Source: Cinclus cinclus (taxonomy: Eukaryota; Chordata; Aves; Passeriformes; Cinclidae). Taken from it: a stretch of DNA of 64,000 nucleotides. The translations under genes and the position numbers were made by a program. Below the pieces are notes generated by a model. The model did not search any database, was not told where the DNA came from, and saw only the letters and a list, made by a program, of their open reading frames with translations. This document shows, in pieces, positions 27,401-38,400 of this stretch. The stretch is taken from the NCBI RefSeq assembly GCF_963662255.1, contig NC_085047.1, positions 20,928,258 to 20,992,257 of the forward strand, in the 5' to 3' direction. How positions within the stretch are numbered: position 1 is the stretch's first letter; every line of letters starts with the position of its first letter.

Positions 27401-29273
27401 AGGAAGGATTCCAGGAAGGAAGGATGGATTCCATGAAGGATGGAAGGATTCCACGAAGGATTCCAGGAAGGAAGGAAGGAAGGATTCCAGCAAGGAAGGA
27501 AGGATTCCAGGAAGGAAGGAAGGAAGGATTCCAGGAATGATTCCAGGAAGGATTCCGGGAAGGATAACAGGAAGGATTCAGGGAAGGAATGAAGGAAGTG
27601 AGTAATATAGGAAGGAAGGAAGTATTTCAGGAAGGAAGGAAGGAAGGTAGGAAGGAAGGAAGGAAGGATTCCAGGCAGGATTCCAGGAAGGAAGGATTCC
27701 AGGAAGGATTCAAGGAAGGAAGTAAGTAAGGAAGGAAAGATTCCAGGAAGGATTCCAGGAAGGAAGGATTCCAGGAAGGATTCCAGAAAGTAAGGAAGGA
27801 AGGTTTCCAGGAAGGAAGGATGGATTCCAGGAAGGAAGGAAGGATGGATTCCAGGAAGGATTCCAGGAAGGAAGGAATACAGGAAGGAAGGAAAGATTCA
27901 AAGAAGGAAGGATTCAAGGAAGGATTCCAGCAAGGAAGGAAGGATTCCAGGAAGGATTCCAGGAAGGAAGGAAGGATTCCAGGAAGGATTCCAGGAAGGA
28001 TTCCAGGAAGGAAGGAAGGAAGGATTCCAGGAAGGAAGGAAGGAAGGAAGTATTCCAGGAAGGAAGGATTTAAGGAAGGGCTCCAGGAAGGAAGGGATCC
28101 TGGAAGGAAGGAAGGAAGGATTCCTGGAAGGAAGGAATCCAGGATGGAAGGAAGTATTCCAGGAAGGAAGGAAGGATTCCAAGAAGGAAGGATTCAAGGA
28201 AGGATTCCAGGAAGGAAGGAAGGATTCCAGGAAGGATTCCAGAAAGTGAGGAAGGAAGGTTTCCAGGAAGGAAGGATGGATTCCAGGAAGGAAGGAAGGA
28301 TTCCAGGAAGGAAGGAAGGATTCCAGGAAGGAAGGATCCCAGGCAGGATTCCAGGAAGGAAGTATTCCAGGAAGGATTCCAGGAAGGATTCCAGGAAGCA
28401 TTCCATGAAGGACTCGAGGAAGGAAGGAAGGAAGCAAGGATTCCAGGAAGGAAGGAAGGAAGGATTCCAGGAAGGAAGGAAGGAAGGAAGGAAGGAAGGA
28501 TTCCAGGCAGGATTCCAGGAAGGAAGGATTCCAGGAAGGATTCCAGGAAGGAAGTAAGTAAGGAAGGAAAGATTCCAGGAAGGATTCCAGGAAGGAAGGA
28601 TTCCAGGAAGGATTCCAGAAAGTAAGGACGGAAGGTTTCCAGGAAGGAAGGATGGATTCCAGGAAGGAAGGAAGGATGGATTCCAGGAAGGAAGGAAGGA
28701 TTCCAGGAAGGATTCCAGGAAGGAAGGAATACAGGAGGGAAGGAAGGATTCAAAGAAGGAAGGATTCAAGGAATGATTCCAGGAAGGAAGGAAGGATTCC
28801 AGGAAGGAAGGAAAGATTCCAGGAAGCAAGGATTCCAGGAAGGAAGAATTCCAGGAAGGATTCCAGGAAGGAAGGATTCCAGGAAGGATTCTAGGAAGGA
28901 TTCCAGGAAGGAAGGATTCCAGAAGTATGGAAAGATTCCAGGAAGGAAGGATTCCAGGAAGGAAGGAAGGATTCCAGGAAGGAAGGAAGGATTCCAGGAA
29001 GGAAGGAAGGAGTCCAGGAAGGAAGGATTCCAGGAAGGAAGGAAGGATGGAAGGATTCCACGAAGGATTCCAGAAAGGAAGGAAGGGTTCCAGGAAGGAA
29101 GGATGGATTCCAGGAAGGAAGGTAGGATTCCAGGAAGGATTCCAGGAAGGAAGTAATACAGGAAGGAAGGAAGTATTTCAGGAAGGAAGGAAGGAAGGAA
29201 GTTAGGAATCCAGAAAGGAAGGAATGATTCCCGGAAGGAAGGATTCCAGGAAGGATTCCAGGAAGGAGTCCAG
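23800..29273. repeat. 5,471-bp higher-order unit 2A
   Basis: Equivalent of unit 1A inside supra-repeat copy 2 (offset 21,411). It differs from 1A only at about 28,780-28,781 in what I could compare by eye. Confidence 0.85.
25156..28305. repeat. Pair of tandem 1,575-bp subunits in unit 2A
   Basis: Same landmarks as the pair at 3,745-6,894, shifted by 21,411 bp. GGATAACAGG occurs near 25,988 and 27,563. Confidence 0.85.
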
Positions 29274-32200
29274 GAAGGAAGGATGGATTCCAGGAAGGAA
29301 GGATTCCAGGAAGGAAGGAAGGATTCCAGGAAGGAAGGAAGGGTTCCAGGAAGGAAGGATCCCAGGCAGGATTCCAGGAAGGAAGTATTCCAGGAAGGAT
29401 TCCAGGAAGGATTCCAGGAAGCATTCCATGAAGGACTCGAGGAAGGAAGGAAGGAAGCGAGGATTCCAGGAAGGAAGGAAGGAAGGATTCCAGGAAGGAA
29501 GGAAGGATGGATTCCAGGAAGGAAGGAAGGAAGGAAGGAAGGAAGGAAGGAAGGATTCCAGGCAGGATTCCAGGAAGGAAGGATTCCAGGAAGGATTCCA
29601 GGAAGGAAGTAAGTAAGGAAGGAAGATTCCAGGAAGGATTCCAGGAAGGAAGGATTCCAGGAAGGATTCCAGAAAGTAAGGAAGGAAGGTTTCCAGGAAG
29701 GAAGGATGGATTCCAGGAAGGAAGGAAGGATGGATTCCAGGAAGGATTCCAGGAAGGAAGGAATACAGGAAGGAAGGAAAGATTCAAAGAAGGAAGGATT
29801 CAAGGAAGGATTCCAGCAAGGAAGGAAGGATTCCAGGAAGGATTCCAGGAAGGAAGGAAGGATTCCAGGAAGGATTCCAGGAAGGATTCCAGGAAGGAAG
29901 GAAGGAAGGAAGTATTCCAGGAAGGAAGGATTTAAGGAAGGGCTCCAGGAATAAAGGATTCCTGGAAGGAAGGAAGGAAGGATTCCTGGAAGGAAGGAAT
30001 CCAGGATGGAAGGAAGTATTCCAGGAAGGAAGGAAGGATTCCAAGAAGGAAGGTTTCAAGGGAGGATTCCAGGAAGGAAGGAAGGATTCCAGGAAGGATT
30101 CCAGGAAGAATTCCAGGAAGGAAGGATTCCAGGAAGGAAGGAAGAAGGAAGGAAGGAATGATTCCATGAAGGAAGGATTCCAGGAAGGAAGGAAGTATTC
30201 CAGGAAGGATTCCAGGAAGGAATCCAGGAAGCATTCCATGAAGGACTCGAGGAAGGAAGGAAGGAAGCAAGGATTCCAGGAAGGAAGGAAGGAAGGAAGG
30301 AAGGAAGGAAGGAAGGAAGGAAGGAAGGAAGGAAGGAAGGAAGGATTCCAGGCAGGATTCCAGGAAGGAAGGATTCCAGGAAGGATTCCAGGAAGGAAGT
30401 AAGGAAGGAAGGAAAGATTCCAGGAAGGATTCCAGGAAGGAAGGATTCCAGGAAGGATTCCAGAAAGTAAGGACGGAATGTTTCCAGGAAGGAAGGATGG
30501 ATTCCAGGAAGGAAGGAAGGATGGATTCCAGGAAGGAAGGAAGGATTCCAGGAAGGATTCCAGGAAGGAAGGAATACAGGAAGGAAGGAAGGATTCAAAG
30601 AAGGAAGGATTCAAGGAAGGATTCCAGGAAGGAAGGAAGGATTCCAGGAAGGAAGGAAAGATTCCAGGAAGCAAGGATTCCAGGAAGGAAGAATTCCAGG
30701 AAGGATTCCAGGAAGGAAGGATTCCAGGAAGGATTCTAGGAAGGATTCCAGGAAGGAAGGATTCCAGAAGTATGGAAAGATTCCAGGAAGGAAGGATTCC
30801 AGGAAGGAAGGAAGGATTCCAGGAAGGAAGGAAGGATTCCAGGAAGGAAGGAAGGAGTCCAGGAAGGAAGGATTCCAGGAAGGAAGGAAGGATGGAAGGA
30901 TTCCACGAAGGATTCCAGAAAGGAAGGAAGGGTTCCAGGAAGGAAGGATGGATTCCAGGAAGGAAGGTAGGATTCCAGGAAGGATTCCAGGAAGGAAGTA
31001 ATACAGGAAGGAAGGAAGTATTTCAGGAAGGAAGGAAGGAAGGAAGGAAGGAATCCAGAAAGGAAGGAATGATTCCCGGAAGGAAGGATTCCAGGAAGGA
31101 TTCCAGGAAGGAGTCCAGGAAGGAAGGAATTATTCCAGGAAGGATTCCAGGAAGGAAGGATGGATTCCATTAAGGAGGGAAGGATTCCGGGAAGGATTCC
31201 TGGAAGGAAGGATTCCAGGAAAGAAGGAAGGAAGGATTCCAGGAAGGAAGGAAGGAAGGATTCCAGGAAGGAAGGAAGGATTCCAGGAAAGATTCCAGGA
31301 AGGATTCCAGGAAGGAAGGATGGATTCCATGAAGGATGGAAGGATTCCACGAAGGATTCCAGGAAGGAAGGAAGGAAGGATTCCAGCAAGGAAGGAAGGA
31401 TTCCAGGAAGGAAGGAAGGAAGGATTCCAGGAATGATTCCAGGAAGGATTCCGGGAAGGATAACAGGAAGGATTCAGGGAAGGAATGAAGGAAGTGAGTA
31501 ATATAGGAAGGAAGGAAGTATTTCAGGAAGGAAGGAAGGAAGGAAGGAAGGAAGGAAGGAAGGATTCCAGGCAGGATTCCAGGAAGGAAGGATTCCAGGA
31601 AGGATTCAAGGAAGGAAGGAAGTAAGGAAGGAAAGATTCCAGGAAGGATTCCAGGAAGGAAGGATTCCAGGAAGGATTCCAGAAAGTAAGGAAGGAAGGT
31701 TTCCAGGAAGGAAGGATGGATTCCAGGAAGGAAGGAAGGATGGATTCCAGGAAGGATTCCAGGAAGGAAGGAATACAGGAAGGAAGGAAAGATTCAAAGA
31801 AGGAAGGATTCAAGGAAGGATTCCAGCAAGGAAGGAATGATTCCAGGAAGGATTCCAGGAAGGAAGGAAGGATTCCAGGAAGGATTCCAGGAAGGATTCC
31901 AGGAAGGAAGGAAGGAAGGATTCCAGGAAGGAAGGAAGGAAGGAAGTATTCCAGGAAGGAAGGATTTAAGGAAGGGCTCCAGGAAGGAAGGGATCCTGGA
32001 AGGAAGGAAGGAAGGATTCCTGGAAGGAAGGAATCCAGGATGGAAGGAAGTATTCCAGGAAGGAAGGAAGGATTCCAAGAAGGAAGGATTCAAGGAAGGA
32101 TTCCAGGAAGGAAGGAAGGATTCCAGGAAGGATTCCAGAAAGTGAGGAAGGAAGGTTTCCAGGAAGGAAGGATGGATTCCAGGAAGGAAGGAAGGATTCC

Positions 32201-34748
32201 AGGAAGGAAGGAAGGATTCCAGGAAGGAAGGAAAGATTCCAGGAAGCAAGGATTCCAGGAAGGAAGAATTCCAGGAAGGATTCCAGGAAGGAAGGATTCC
32301 AGGAAGGATTCTAGGAAGGATTCCAGGAAGGAAGGATTCCAGAAGTATGGAAAGATTCCAGGAAGGAAGGATTCCAGGAAGGAAGGAAGGATTCCAGGAA
32401 GGAAGGAAGGATTCCAGGAAGGAAGGAAGGAGTCCAGGAAGGAAGGATTCCAGGAAGGAAGGAAGGATGGAAGGATTCCACGAAGGATTCCAGAAAGGAA
32501 GGAAGGGTTCCAGGAAGGAAGGATGGATTCCAGGAAGGAAGGTAGGATTCCAGGAAGGATTCCAGGAAGGAAGTAATACAGGAAGGAAGGAAGTATTTCA
32601 GGAAGGAAGGAAGGAAGGAAGGAAGGAATCCAGAAAGGAAGGAATGATTCCCGGAAGGAAGGATTCCAGGAAGGATTCCAGGAAGGAGTCCAGGAAGGAA
32701 GGAATTATTCCAGGAAGGATTCCAGGAAGGAAGGATGGATTCCATTAAGGAGGGAAGGATTCCGGGAAGGATTCCTGGAAGGAAGGATTCCAGGAAAGAA
32801 GGAAGGAAGGATTCCAGGAAGGAAGGAAGGAAGGATTCCAGGAAGGAAGGAAGGATTCCAGGAAAGATTCCAGGAAGGATTCCAGGAAGGAAGGATGGAT
32901 TCCATGAAGGATGGAAGGATTCCACGAAGGATTCCAGGAAGGAAGGAAGGAAGGATTCCAGCAAGGAAGGAAGGATTCCAGGAAGGAAGGAAGGAAGGAT
33001 TCCAGGAATGATTCCAGGAAGGATTCCGGGAAGGATAACAGGAAGGATTCAGGGAAGGAATGAAGGAAGTGAGTAATATAGGAAGGAAGGAAGTATTTCA
33101 GGAAGGAAGGAAGGAAGGAAGGAAGGAAGGAAGGAAGGATTCCAGGCAGGATTCCAGGAAGGAAGGATTCCAGGAAGGATTCAAGGAAGGAAGTAAGTAA
33201 GGAAGGAAAGATTCCAGGAAGGATTCCAGGAAGGAAGGATTCCAGGAAGGATTCCAGAAAGTAAGGAAGGAAGGTTTCCAGGAAGGAAGGATGGATTCCA
33301 GGAAGGAAGGAAGGATGGATTCCAGGAAGGATTCCAGGAAGGAAGGAATACAGGAAGGAAGGAAAGATTCAAAGAAGGAAGGATTCAAGGAAGGATTCCA
33401 GCAAGGAAGGAAGGATTCCAGGAAGGATTCCAGGAAGGAAGGAAGGATTCCAGGAAGGATTCCAGGAAGGATTCCAGGAAGGAAGGAAGGAAGGATTCCA
33501 GGAAGGAAGGAAGGAAGGAAGTATTCCAGGAAGGAAGGATTTAAGGAAGGGCTCCAGGAAGGAAGGGATCCTGGATGGAAGGAAGGAAGGATTCCTGGAA
33601 GGAAGGAATCCAGGATGGAAGGAAGTATTCCAGGAAGGAAGGAAGGATTCCAAGAAGGAAGGATTCAAGGAAGGATTCCAGGAAGGAAGGAAGGATTCCA
33701 GGAAGGATTCCAGAAAGTGAGGAAGGAAGGTTTCCAGGAAGGAAGGATGGATTCCAGGAAGGAAGGAAGGATTCCAGGAAGGAAGGAAGGATTCCAGGAA
33801 GGAAGGATCCCAGGCAGGATTCCAGGAAGGAAGTATTCCAGGAAGGATTCCAGGAAGGATTCCAGGAAGCATTCCATGAAGGACTCGAGGAAGGAAGGAA
33901 GGAAGCAAGGATTCCAGGAAGGAAGGAAGGAAGGATTCCAGGAAGGAAGGAAGGAAGGAAGGAAGGAAGGATTCCAGGCAGGATTCCAGGAAGGAAGGAT
34001 TCCAGGAAGGATTCCAGGAAGGAAGTAAGTAAGGAAGGAAAGATTCCAGGAAGGATTCCAGGAAGGAAGGATTCCAGGAAGGATTCCAGAAAGTAAGGAC
34101 GGAAGGTTTCCAGGAAGGAAGGATGGATTCCAGGAAGGAAGGAAGGATGGATTCCAGGAAGGAAGGAAGGATTCCAGGAAGGATTCCAGGAAGGAAGGAA
34201 TACAGGAGGGAAGGAAGGATTCAAAGAAGGAAGGATTCAAGGAAGGATTCCAGGAAGGAAGGAAGGATTCCAGGAAGGAAGGAAAGATTCCAGGAAGCAA
34301 GGATTCCAGGAAGGAAGAATTCCAGGAAGGATTCCAGGAAGGAAGGATTCCAGGAAGGATTCTAGGAAGGATTCCAGGAAGGAAGGATTCCAGAAGTATG
34401 GAAATATTCCAGGAAGGAAGGATTCCAGGAAGGAAGGAACGATTCCAGGAAGGAAGGAAGGATTCCAGGAAGGAAGGAAGGAGTCCAGGAAGGAAGGATT
34501 CCAGGAAGGAAGGAAGGATGGAAGGATTCCACGAAGGATTCCAGAAAGGAAGGAAGGGTTCCAGGAAGGAAGGATGGATTCCAGGAAGGAAGGTAGGATT
34601 CCAGGAAGGATTCCAGGAAGGAAGTAATACAGGAAGGAAGGAAGTATTTCAGGAAGGAAGGAAGGAAGGAAGGAAGGAAGGAATCCAGAAAGGAAGGAAT
34701 GATTCCCGGAAGGAAGGATTCCAGGAAGGATTCCAGGAAGGAGTCCAG
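29274..34748. repeat. 5,471-bp higher-order unit 2B
   Basis: Tandem partner of unit 2A and equivalent of 1B. It carries the same private variants as 1B, including GGAAATATTCC near 34,401 and the extra GGAA near 34,670. The A/B pair therefore existed before the larger 21.4-kb duplication. Confidence 0.85.
30627..33776. repeat. Pair of tandem 1,575-bp subunits in unit 2B
   Basis: Same landmarks shifted a further 5,471 bp. GGATAACAGG occurs near 31,459 and 33,034. Confidence 0.85.
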
Positions 34749-35636
34749 GAAGGAAGGAATTATTCCAGGAAGGATTCCAGGAAGGAAGGATGGATTCCAT
34801 TAAGGAGGGAAGGATTCCGGGAAGGATTCCTGGAAGGAAGGATTCCAGGAAGGAAGGAAGGAAGGATTCCAGGAAGGAAGGAAGGAAGGATTCCAGGAAG
34901 GAAGGAAGGAAGGATTCCAGGAAGGAAGGAAGGATTCCAGGAAAGATTCCAGGAAGGATTCCAGGAAGGAAGGATGGATTCCATGAAGGATGGAAGGATT
35001 CCACGAAGGATTCCAGGAAGGAAGGAAGGAAGGATTCCAGCAAGGAAGGATTGATTCCAGGAAGGATGGAAGGCAGGATTCCAGGAAGGAAGGAAGGATT
35101 CCGGGAAGGATTCCAGGAAGGATTCTAGGAAGGAATGAAGGAAGTGGGTAATATAGGAAGGAAGGAAGTATTTCAGGAAGGAAGGAAGGAAGGAAGGATT
35201 CCAGGCAGGATTCCAGGAAGGAAGGATTCCAGGAAGGATTCCAGGAAGGAAGTAAGTAAGGAAGGAAAGATTCCAGGAAGGATTCCAGGAAGGAAGGATT
35301 CCAGGAAGGATTCCAGAAAGTAAGGACGGAAGGTTTCCAGGAAGGAAGGATGGATTCCAGGAAGGAAGGAAGGATGGATTCCAGGAAGGATTCCAGGAAG
35401 GAAGGAATACAGGAAGGAAGGAAATATTCAAAGAAGGAAGGATTCAAGGAAGGATTCCAGCAAGGAAGGAAGGATTCCAGGAAGGATTCCAGGAAGGAAG
35501 GAAGGATTCCAGGAAGGATTCCAGGAAGGATTCCAGGAAGGAAGGAAGGAAGGATTCCAGGAAGGAAGGAAGGAAGTATTCCAGGAAGGAAGGATTTAAG
35601 GAAGGGCTCCAGGAAGGAAGGATTCCAGGAAGGAAG

Positions 35637-38400
35637 GAAGGAAGAATTCCTGGAAGGAAGGAATCCAGGATGGAAGGAAGTATTCCAGGAAGGAAGGAAG
35701 GATTCCAAGAAGGAAGGATTCAAGGAAGGATTCCAGGAAGGAAGGAAGGATTCCAGGAAGGATTCCAGGAAGAATTCCAGGAAGGAAGGATTCCAGGAAG
35801 GAAGGAGGGAAGGAAGGAAGGAAGGAATGATTCCATGAAGGAAGGATTCCAGGAAGGAAGGAAGTATTCCAGGAAGGATTCCAGGAAGGAAGGCAGGATT
35901 CCAGGAAGGAACGATTCCAGGAAGGAAGGAAGGATGGAAGGATTCCACGAAGGATTCCATAAAGGAAGGAAGGAAGGTTTCCAGGAAGGAAGGATGGATT
36001 CCAGGAAGGAAGGGAGGAAGGATTCCATGAAGGAAGAAAGGATTCCAGGAAGGATTCCAGGAAGGAAGGAATACAGGAAGGAAGGAGGTATTCCAGGAAA
36101 GACGGAAGGAAGGATTCCAGGAAGGAAGGATTCCAGCAAGTATTCCAGGAGGGATTCCAGGAAGGCAGGATTCCAGGAAGACACGATTCCAGGAAGGAAA
36201 GATTCCAGGAAGGAAGGAAGCATTCCAGGAAGGAAGGAAGGATTCCAGGAAGGATGGATTTCAGGAAGGATTCCAGGAAGGAACGATTCCAGGAAGGAAG
36301 GAAGGATTCCAGGAAGGATTCCAGGAAGGAAGGATTCCCGGAATTAAGGAAGGATTCCAGGAAGGAAGGAAGGGTTCCAGGAAGGATTCCAGAAAGTGAG
36401 GAAGGAAGGTTTCCAGGAAGGAAGGATGGATTCCAGGAAGGAAGGATTCCAGGAAGGAAGGAAGGATTCCAGGAAGGAAGGAAGGGTTCCATGAAGGAAG
36501 GATCCCAGGCAGGATTCCAGGAAGGAAGTATTCCAGGAAGGATTCCAGGAAGGATTCCAGGAAGCATTCCATGAAGGACTCGAGGAAGGAAGGAAGGAAG
36601 CAAGGATTCCAGGAAGGAAGGATTCCAGGAAGGATTCCAGGAAGGAAGGAAGGAAGGAAGGAAGGAAGGATTCCAGGCAGGATTCCAGGAAGGAAGGATT
36701 CCAGGAAGGATTCCAGGAAGGAAGTAAGGAAGGAAGGAAAGATTCCAGGAAGGATTCCAGGAAGGAAGTATTCCAGGAAGGATTCCAGAAAGTAAGGACG
36801 GAAGGTTTCCAGGAAGGAAGGATGGATTCCAGGAAGGAAGGAAGGATGGATTCCAGGAAGGAAGGAAGGATTCCAGGAAGGATTCCAGGAAGGAAGGAAT
36901 ACAGGAAGGAAGGAAGGATTCAAAGAAGGAAGGATTCAAGGAAGGATTCCAGGAAGGAAGGAAGGATTCCAGGAAGGAAGGAAAGATTCCAGGAAGGAAG
37001 GAAGGATTCCAGGAAGGAAGAATTCCAGGAAGGATTCCAGGAAGGAAGGATTCCAGGAAGGATTCTAGGAAGGATTCCAGGAAGGAAGGATTCCAGAAGT
37101 ATGGAAAGATTCCAGGAAGGAAGGATTCCAGGAAGGAAGGAAGGATTCCAGGAAGGAAGGAAGGATTCCAGGAAGGAAGGAAGGAGTCCAGGAAGGAAGG
37201 ATTCCAGGAAGGAAGGAAGGATTCCAGGAAGGAAGGAAGGATTCCAGGAAGGAAGGAAGGAGTCCAGGAAGGAAGGATTCCAGGAAGGAAGGAAGGATGG
37301 AAGGATTCCACGAAGGATTCCAGAAAGGAAGGAAGGGTTCCAGGAAGGAAGGATGGATTCCAGGAAGGAAGGTAGGATTCCAGGAAGGATTCCAGGAAGG
37401 AAGTAATACAGGAAGGAAGGAAGTATTTCAGGAAGGAAGGATTCCAGGAAGGAAGGATTCCAGGAAGGAAGGAAGTATTCCAGGAAGGATTCCAGGAAGG
37501 AAGGATGGATTCCATGAAGGAGGGAAGGATTCCAGGAAGGATTCCTGGAAGGAAGGATTCCAGGAAGGAAGGAAGGAAGGAAGGATTCCAGGAAGGAAGG
37601 AAGGATTCCAGGAAGGAATGAAGGATTCCAGGAAAGATTCCAGGAAGGATTCCAGGAAGGAAGGATGTATTCCATGAAGGATTGAAGGATTCCACGAAGG
37701 ATTCCAGAAAGGAAGGAAGGAAGGGTTCCAGGAAGGAAGGATGGAAGGAAGGAAGGAAGGAAGGATTCCAGGAAGGAAGGAATGATTCCAGGAAGGATGG
37801 ATTTCAGGAAGGATTCCAGGAAGGAAGGATTCCAGGAAGGAAGGAAGGGTTCCAGGAAGGATTCCAAGAAGGAAGGATTCCAGGAAATCAGGAAAGATTC
37901 CAGGATTCCAGGAAGGATTCCAGGAAAGAAGGAAATAAGTATTCCAGGAAGGAAGGATTCAAGGAAGGACTCCAGGAAGGAAGGATTCCAGGAAGGATTC
38001 CAGGATGGCAGGATTCCTGGAAGGATTCCAGGAAGGATTCCAGGAAGGAAGGAAGGATTCCAGGAAGGATTCCAGGAAGCATTCCAGGAAGGATTCCAGG
38101 AAGGAAGGAAGGAAGGAAGGATTCCAGGAAGGAAGGAAGGAATCCAGGAAGTAATCCTGGAAGGAAGCAATCCAGGAAGGAAGGAATGATTCCAGGAAGG
38201 AAGGATTCCAGGAAGGATTCCAGGAAGGATTCCAGGATGGAAGGAAGGATTCCTGGAAGGAACGAAGGATCCCAGGAAGAAAGGATTCCAGGAAGGATTC
38301 CAGGAAGGAAGGAAGGATTCCAGGAAGGAAGGATTCCAGGAAGGAAGGATTCCAGGAAGGAAGGAAGGAATTATTCCCGGAAGGAAAGAAGGAAGGAAGG
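35637..38400. repeat. Distal mosaic satellite segment
   Basis: Core-repeat sequence that reuses blocks from both higher-order classes in a new order. A 15.1-kb-type segment is present at 35,990-36,250, and 5.47-kb-type landmarks (GATTCTAGG, CCACGAAGG, GTAATACAGG) lie at 37,060-37,410. The long period is lost after about 37,450 and unit variants become more diverse. Confidence 0.75.

Larger units (their letters stand above)
21412..35636. repeat. 14.2-kb supra-repeat, copy 2
   Basis: This is the second copy of bases 1-14,225, at a constant offset of 21,411 bp. It has the same internal units: the tail of a 3.63-kb unit, two 5.47-kb units and a terminal segment. The constant offset means no net length change across 14 kb of a tetranucleotide-rich sequence, which is unusual for natural satellite DNA. 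Confidence 0.9.
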
